This document shows, piece after piece, positions 61,286-64,000 of a stretch of 64,000 nt of DNA; the first letter of the stretch is position 1, and every line of letters begins with the position of its first letter. The stretch comes from Winogradskyella schleiferi. Lineage in GTDB: Bacteria; Bacteroidota; Bacteroidia; Flavobacteriales; Flavobacteriaceae. Both the position numbers and the translations under genes were made by a program. A model generated the notes under the pieces. The model made no database searches and had not been told where the DNA came from. It saw nothing but the letters and a program-made list of their open reading frames with translations. The stretch lies in the NCBI RefSeq assembly GCF_013394655.1, contig NZ_CP053351.1, positions 2,138,501 to 2,202,500 on the forward strand, given 5' to 3'.

Positions 61286-61635
61286 ATGAAAAAAGTATTT
61301 ATTTTTAGTTTATTTATTGGAATATTAGGAACAAATTACGGCCAAGATTTTACGCGACAGGCTGATAGTTTAAAAAATAAAGAATTGCTGATGCCTGCAT
61401 TACAAGAATAATATGCAGCCTTATAACAAAAACCCTCAACAGAAATACATTATGGGATAGCTTCAACCTACGCTCTTTTACGGACTGATCAAGCTCAGAA
61501 CTCTGCATCTGTTCATTTAATACCTGCGCTTAAAATGATGGTACTTTAAAATCTCCTTATGACCCAACATTTTTAAGTAAGTGTAATATTTCCAAATTTA
61601 TGACACTATCCATTAGAAACAGAAAGAGCTAAAAT
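61286..61635 (+). pseudogene. Decayed TPR-type secreted protein gene
   Basis: The reading starts with a good signal peptide (MKKVFIFSLFIGILGTNYGQ) and continues DFTRQADSLKNKELLMPALQE before a TAA. The same frame then continues (YAAL, stop, QKPSTEIHYGIASTYALLR), and after a frame change reads LKSPYDPTFLSKCNISKFM. The order of pieces fits a tetratricopeptide protein with a Y-D-P-x-F-L-S tail. Stops and at least one frameshift show the gene is dead. It lies between the two copies of the duplicated outer-membrane gene. Confidence 0.5.
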
Positions 61636-61684
61636 TTAATTTAGAATAATAACATCAATCAAAACAATCAAAAAACGAACAATT

Positions 61685-62302
61685 ATGACATCAATTAAAA
61701 TGAAAACAATCAAAAAACAAATCTTATCAAGAATGGCTTGTGTAGCCTTTGCCTTAGTATCTAGTGTAACATATGCACAAAACACAAATTCCGAAATAAC
61801 AACACAAAGAGAAGGTTTTATTGTAGAATTTGTAGTAGGTGGCGGTCTAATCAGTATAGAAGATAGTGCAGGTATTCAAACATTCGACAAATCTCAAGGA
61901 ACGTTTGTTTTTCCAGATTTAAAGTTGGGCTATATGTTAAATGAAAGACTCGCTATTACTGCTGCTATGCCAGGAAATATTTATGAATTTCAGGATAATG
62001 ATAGAAATTTTGGAGGGTTCATTCCATCGCTACAATATTGGGTCAAAGAGCGTTGGTGGATACATGGTGGAATTGGTTTAGCAATAGATTCGCCCGCACT
62101 ATATGATATTAAAGACGACGTAAATGACGATTGGGACTTTGGTTGTGCTGTTATGGCAAGCACAGGTTACGAGATTTACAAAAAGAAAAATTTCGCGCTC
62201 AATATTCAATCCAAATTAGTTTTGGGCAGTGTGTCTTTAGATGGAAATGCAGATAGAGATGCCTTAATCTTTAATGTAGGCTTAGGGTTTAGCTGGTTAT
62301 AA
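61685..62302 (+). CDS. Outer-membrane beta-barrel-like protein, copy 2
   Basis: This 205-residue protein is a recent duplicate of the product at 59769: same length, 17 substitutions by my count, mostly conservative and spread along the chain. The DNA match begins shortly before the start codon and extends about ten bases past the stop (AAGGTTGAAT). The signal peptide and barrel strands are intact, so both copies look functional. Between the copies lie an unrelated barrel gene and a decayed TPR gene. Confidence 0.8.
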   Translation: MTSIKMKTIKKQILSRMACVAFALVSSVTYAQNTNSEITTQREGFIVEFVVGGGLISIEDSAGIQTFDKSQGTFVFPDLKLGYMLNERLAITAAMPGNIYEFQDNDRNFGGFIPSLQYWVKERWWIHGGIGLAIDSPALYDIKDDVNDDWDFGCAVMASTGYEIYKKKNFALNIQSKLVLGSVSLDGNADRDALIFNVGLGFSWL

Positions 62303-62415
62303 GGTTGAATATCACTAAAAATAATGATTGATAAATATATTATTTAGTTGGCAATAATTAGTAACAATGTTTAATTTAAGACTACTAACTAGTAATTGGT
62401 CCTAAATAAAAAAAA

Positions 62416-62808
62416 ATGAACACCAAAATATTAATGACCTCAAGTGCCTTATTTTTGGCCTTTATTGGAATCCTTCTTTCTTTTTTACCAAATGAAATGG
62501 TGGAATATCTAAATGTCGAGCCAAATATTATTACTACACTCTTTTTGAAAATAATGAGTGCATTATACCTGGGTTTTGGAATTTTAAATTGGATGGCTAA
62601 AGGAACGTTAATTGGAGGGATTTATAATAGACCTATTGCAATTGGAAATCTAATGCATTTTGGGGTTGGAGCAATTGCACTAGTTAAAATTGCTTCTAAA
62701 ATTCAATCACATTCAGAAATTGTCATTTCTCTCACAGCAGTGTATGTGATTTTTGCAATACTTTTTGTCTATGTCTTTAGAACTAATCCGACAAAAACAC
62801 AAAAGTAA
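62416..62808 (+). CDS. Hypothetical four-helix membrane protein
   Basis: The 130-residue product has four hydrophobic helices at about 7-24 (LMTSSALFLAFIGILLSFL), 40-60, 70-92 and 100-122, with a short loop bearing N-E-M-V-E-Y-L. The pattern resembles small DoxX-like or DUF4345-type proteins, which is only a resemblance. It stands alone after the outer-membrane gene cluster. The ATG at 62416 gives the fit to the first helix. Confidence 0.7.
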   Translation: MNTKILMTSSALFLAFIGILLSFLPNEMVEYLNVEPNIITTLFLKIMSALYLGFGILNWMAKGTLIGGIYNRPIAIGNLMHFGVGAIALVKIASKIQSHSEIVISLTAVYVIFAILFVYVFRTNPTKTQK

Positions 62809-62924
62809 AATAACCCTGACAATAAATTGGAGAAATTAATAAAATAATTGGATTTGTTCTGTTTTACAAATACGAACCTTTAATAGTTCTATTTGTATCA
62901 ACTTTGTAGTAAAAAATTTTAATT

Positions 62925-63857
62925 ATGAAAGCAATAGAATGTCTAAAGTATGGCGATGTAGAAAATCTGGTGCTCAGTAATGTTAGAAAACCAATACCAA
63001 AATCTAATGAAGTACTTATAAAAATATGTGCTACTTCAGTAACTACAAGTGATGTTCTTATTCGGAGAATGAATGAACCCATGATTCCCAAATTTATACT
63101 TCAACTCATATTTGGTTTTGGAAAGCCAAGAAATCCAATTCTAGGAATGGTTTCATCAGGTGTTATAGAGGAAAAAGGCAAGGAAGTTACATCTTTTAAT
63201 TTAGGAGATGAAGTTTTCGCATATGGTTCCATCTCACCTACCAAACGCCGTTTTGGTTCTTATGCAGAATATATTTGTTTACCAGAAGATTGGAATCTTA
63301 CATTAAAACCTGTAAATCTTAGTTTTGCGGAAGCTGCAGCGATTCCTTATGGTGGTTTGCTTGCTTCTCATTTATTAAAAAAGACGAGTATAAACAAAGG
63401 CGACAATGTTTTAATTTATGGAGCGTCAGGAAGTATAGGCACAATGGTCATTCAATTGGCGAAGCATTTGGGTGCTCATGTCACTAGTGTTTGTAGTGGT
63501 AGAAACTTCGATTTAGTAAAATCTTTAGGTAGTGATGAGCTGATTGACTACACCTTAGAAAATGCTGAAAAACAATTAGAAATATATAAATATGTGATTG
63601 ATGCTGTAGGCCATTCGAAATCATCGATACTAAAAGAAAAGAGCAAAAAAGCATTGACTTCGAATGGCAAATATATATCCATCGATCATGGGACGCCATC
63701 AACGCCAAAAGAAGCTTTTTCTAATTTAAAAAGGTTAGCAGAACAAGAGAAACTTAGACCTGTTATTGATAGAGTATATTCTTTAGAAGAAATGGCCGAA
63801 GCTCATAGATATGTTGAGAAGGGTCATAAAAGAGGAAATGTGGTGATCACTATTTAG
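62925..63857 (+). CDS. NAD(P)-dependent quinone oxidoreductase/alcohol dehydrogenase of the MDR superfamily
   Basis: The 310-residue protein has the catalytic GroES-like domain (KAIECLKYGDVENLVLSNV, VSSGVIEEKGKEVTSFNLGDEVFAYG) and the cofactor motif GASGSIGTMVIQLAKHLGAHV. The cysteines that bind the structural and catalytic zinc in alcohol dehydrogenases are absent, so it belongs to the zinc-free quinone-oxidoreductase-like branch. It probably reduces quinones or enones with NADPH in the cytoplasm. The gene is monocistronic. The 143 bp after it to the window end hold nothing recognisable. Confidence 0.9.
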   Translation: MKAIECLKYGDVENLVLSNVRKPIPKSNEVLIKICATSVTTSDVLIRRMNEPMIPKFILQLIFGFGKPRNPILGMVSSGVIEEKGKEVTSFNLGDEVFAYGSISPTKRRFGSYAEYICLPEDWNLTLKPVNLSFAEAAAIPYGGLLASHLLKKTSINKGDNVLIYGASGSIGTMVIQLAKHLGAHVTSVCSGRNFDLVKSLGSDELIDYTLENAEKQLEIYKYVIDAVGHSKSSILKEKSKKALTSNGKYISIDHGTPSTPKEAFSNLKRLAEQEKLRPVIDRVYSLEEMAEAHRYVEKGHKRGNVVITI

Positions 63858-64000
63858 CTGGTTATGGATTTTATCAACTTATAAATAAATAAATTAGCTG
63901 CTGAATGGTCAGGTCAGTAAACGAACAAAAAATGTTTTTTAAATCACAACTACTACTTATTTTTAACTGATATAATCCGTTGTTTAAATTTATACAAATG

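Overview
The window looks like chromosome from a marine member of the Flavobacteriaceae (Bacteroidetes). The DNA is strongly AT-rich. Gene starts lack Shine-Dalgarno sequences. gldF and gldG (gliding motility) are present, and the protein families (DUF6090, AraC/TolB-like/TPR regulators, LigD in PE-LIG-POL order, split YeeE) are typical of that group. No rRNA, complete tRNA or CRISPR array is visible.

Layout. 1-1480 is the right end of an integrative element. It ends in a 40-bp copy of the 3' part of a tRNA-Met and carries phased GAACAC repeats close to the junction. 1481-2700 is an eroded stretch with a terminator, a diverged 103-bp direct repeat, two overlapping small membrane genes and a DinB-like remnant. 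2.7-13.0 kb is mostly housekeeping: esterase, purC, phoH, SAM hydrolase, monooxygenase, gldF, an extra gene, gldG and dnaN. An intact IS3-family element sits in a heptamer tandem repeat just upstream of gldF.

13.0-25.9 kb is almost entirely minus strand. It holds a sulfur-relay and efflux module (DUF4870, DsrE, TusE/DsrC, SQR-like flavoprotein, DUF2892, PII-like protein, RND pump, MFP, TolC, DUF4405), then DUF2202, two very small genes missed by length cut-offs, thioredoxin and a two-heme cytochrome. Palindromes of the form GTAAC-N4-GTTAC or TGAY-N4-RTCA recur about 50-85 bp upstream of seven start codons here, plus one distal copy. I read this as a Crp/Fnr-type redox regulon and the most interesting system-level signal in the window.

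26-33.5 kb carries membrane and envelope genes (YdjM-like, phospholipase A, DASS transporter, MscS, EEP enzyme). 33.6-38 kb is a second sulfur locus (two YeeE halves, metallo-beta-lactamase/rhodanese protein, SpoIIAA-like protein, ArsP-like permease). 38.3-47.2 kb is a stress and DNA-repair island (DUF421, LigD, Ku, large catalase, MgtC with an N-terminal nonsense codon, SDR, DUF2383). 47.4-51.7 kb has a GIY-YIG protein with a seemingly dead exonuclease domain, a BLUF photoreceptor and a 2-hydroxyacid dehydrogenase. 51.9-64 kb contains two AraC/TPR regulators with mirror-image domain order, candidate operators, a tandemly duplicated outer-membrane protein pair flanking a decayed gene, and a zinc-free MDR-type oxidoreductase.

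All functional calls come from reading the sequence and from family knowledge; no database search was run.
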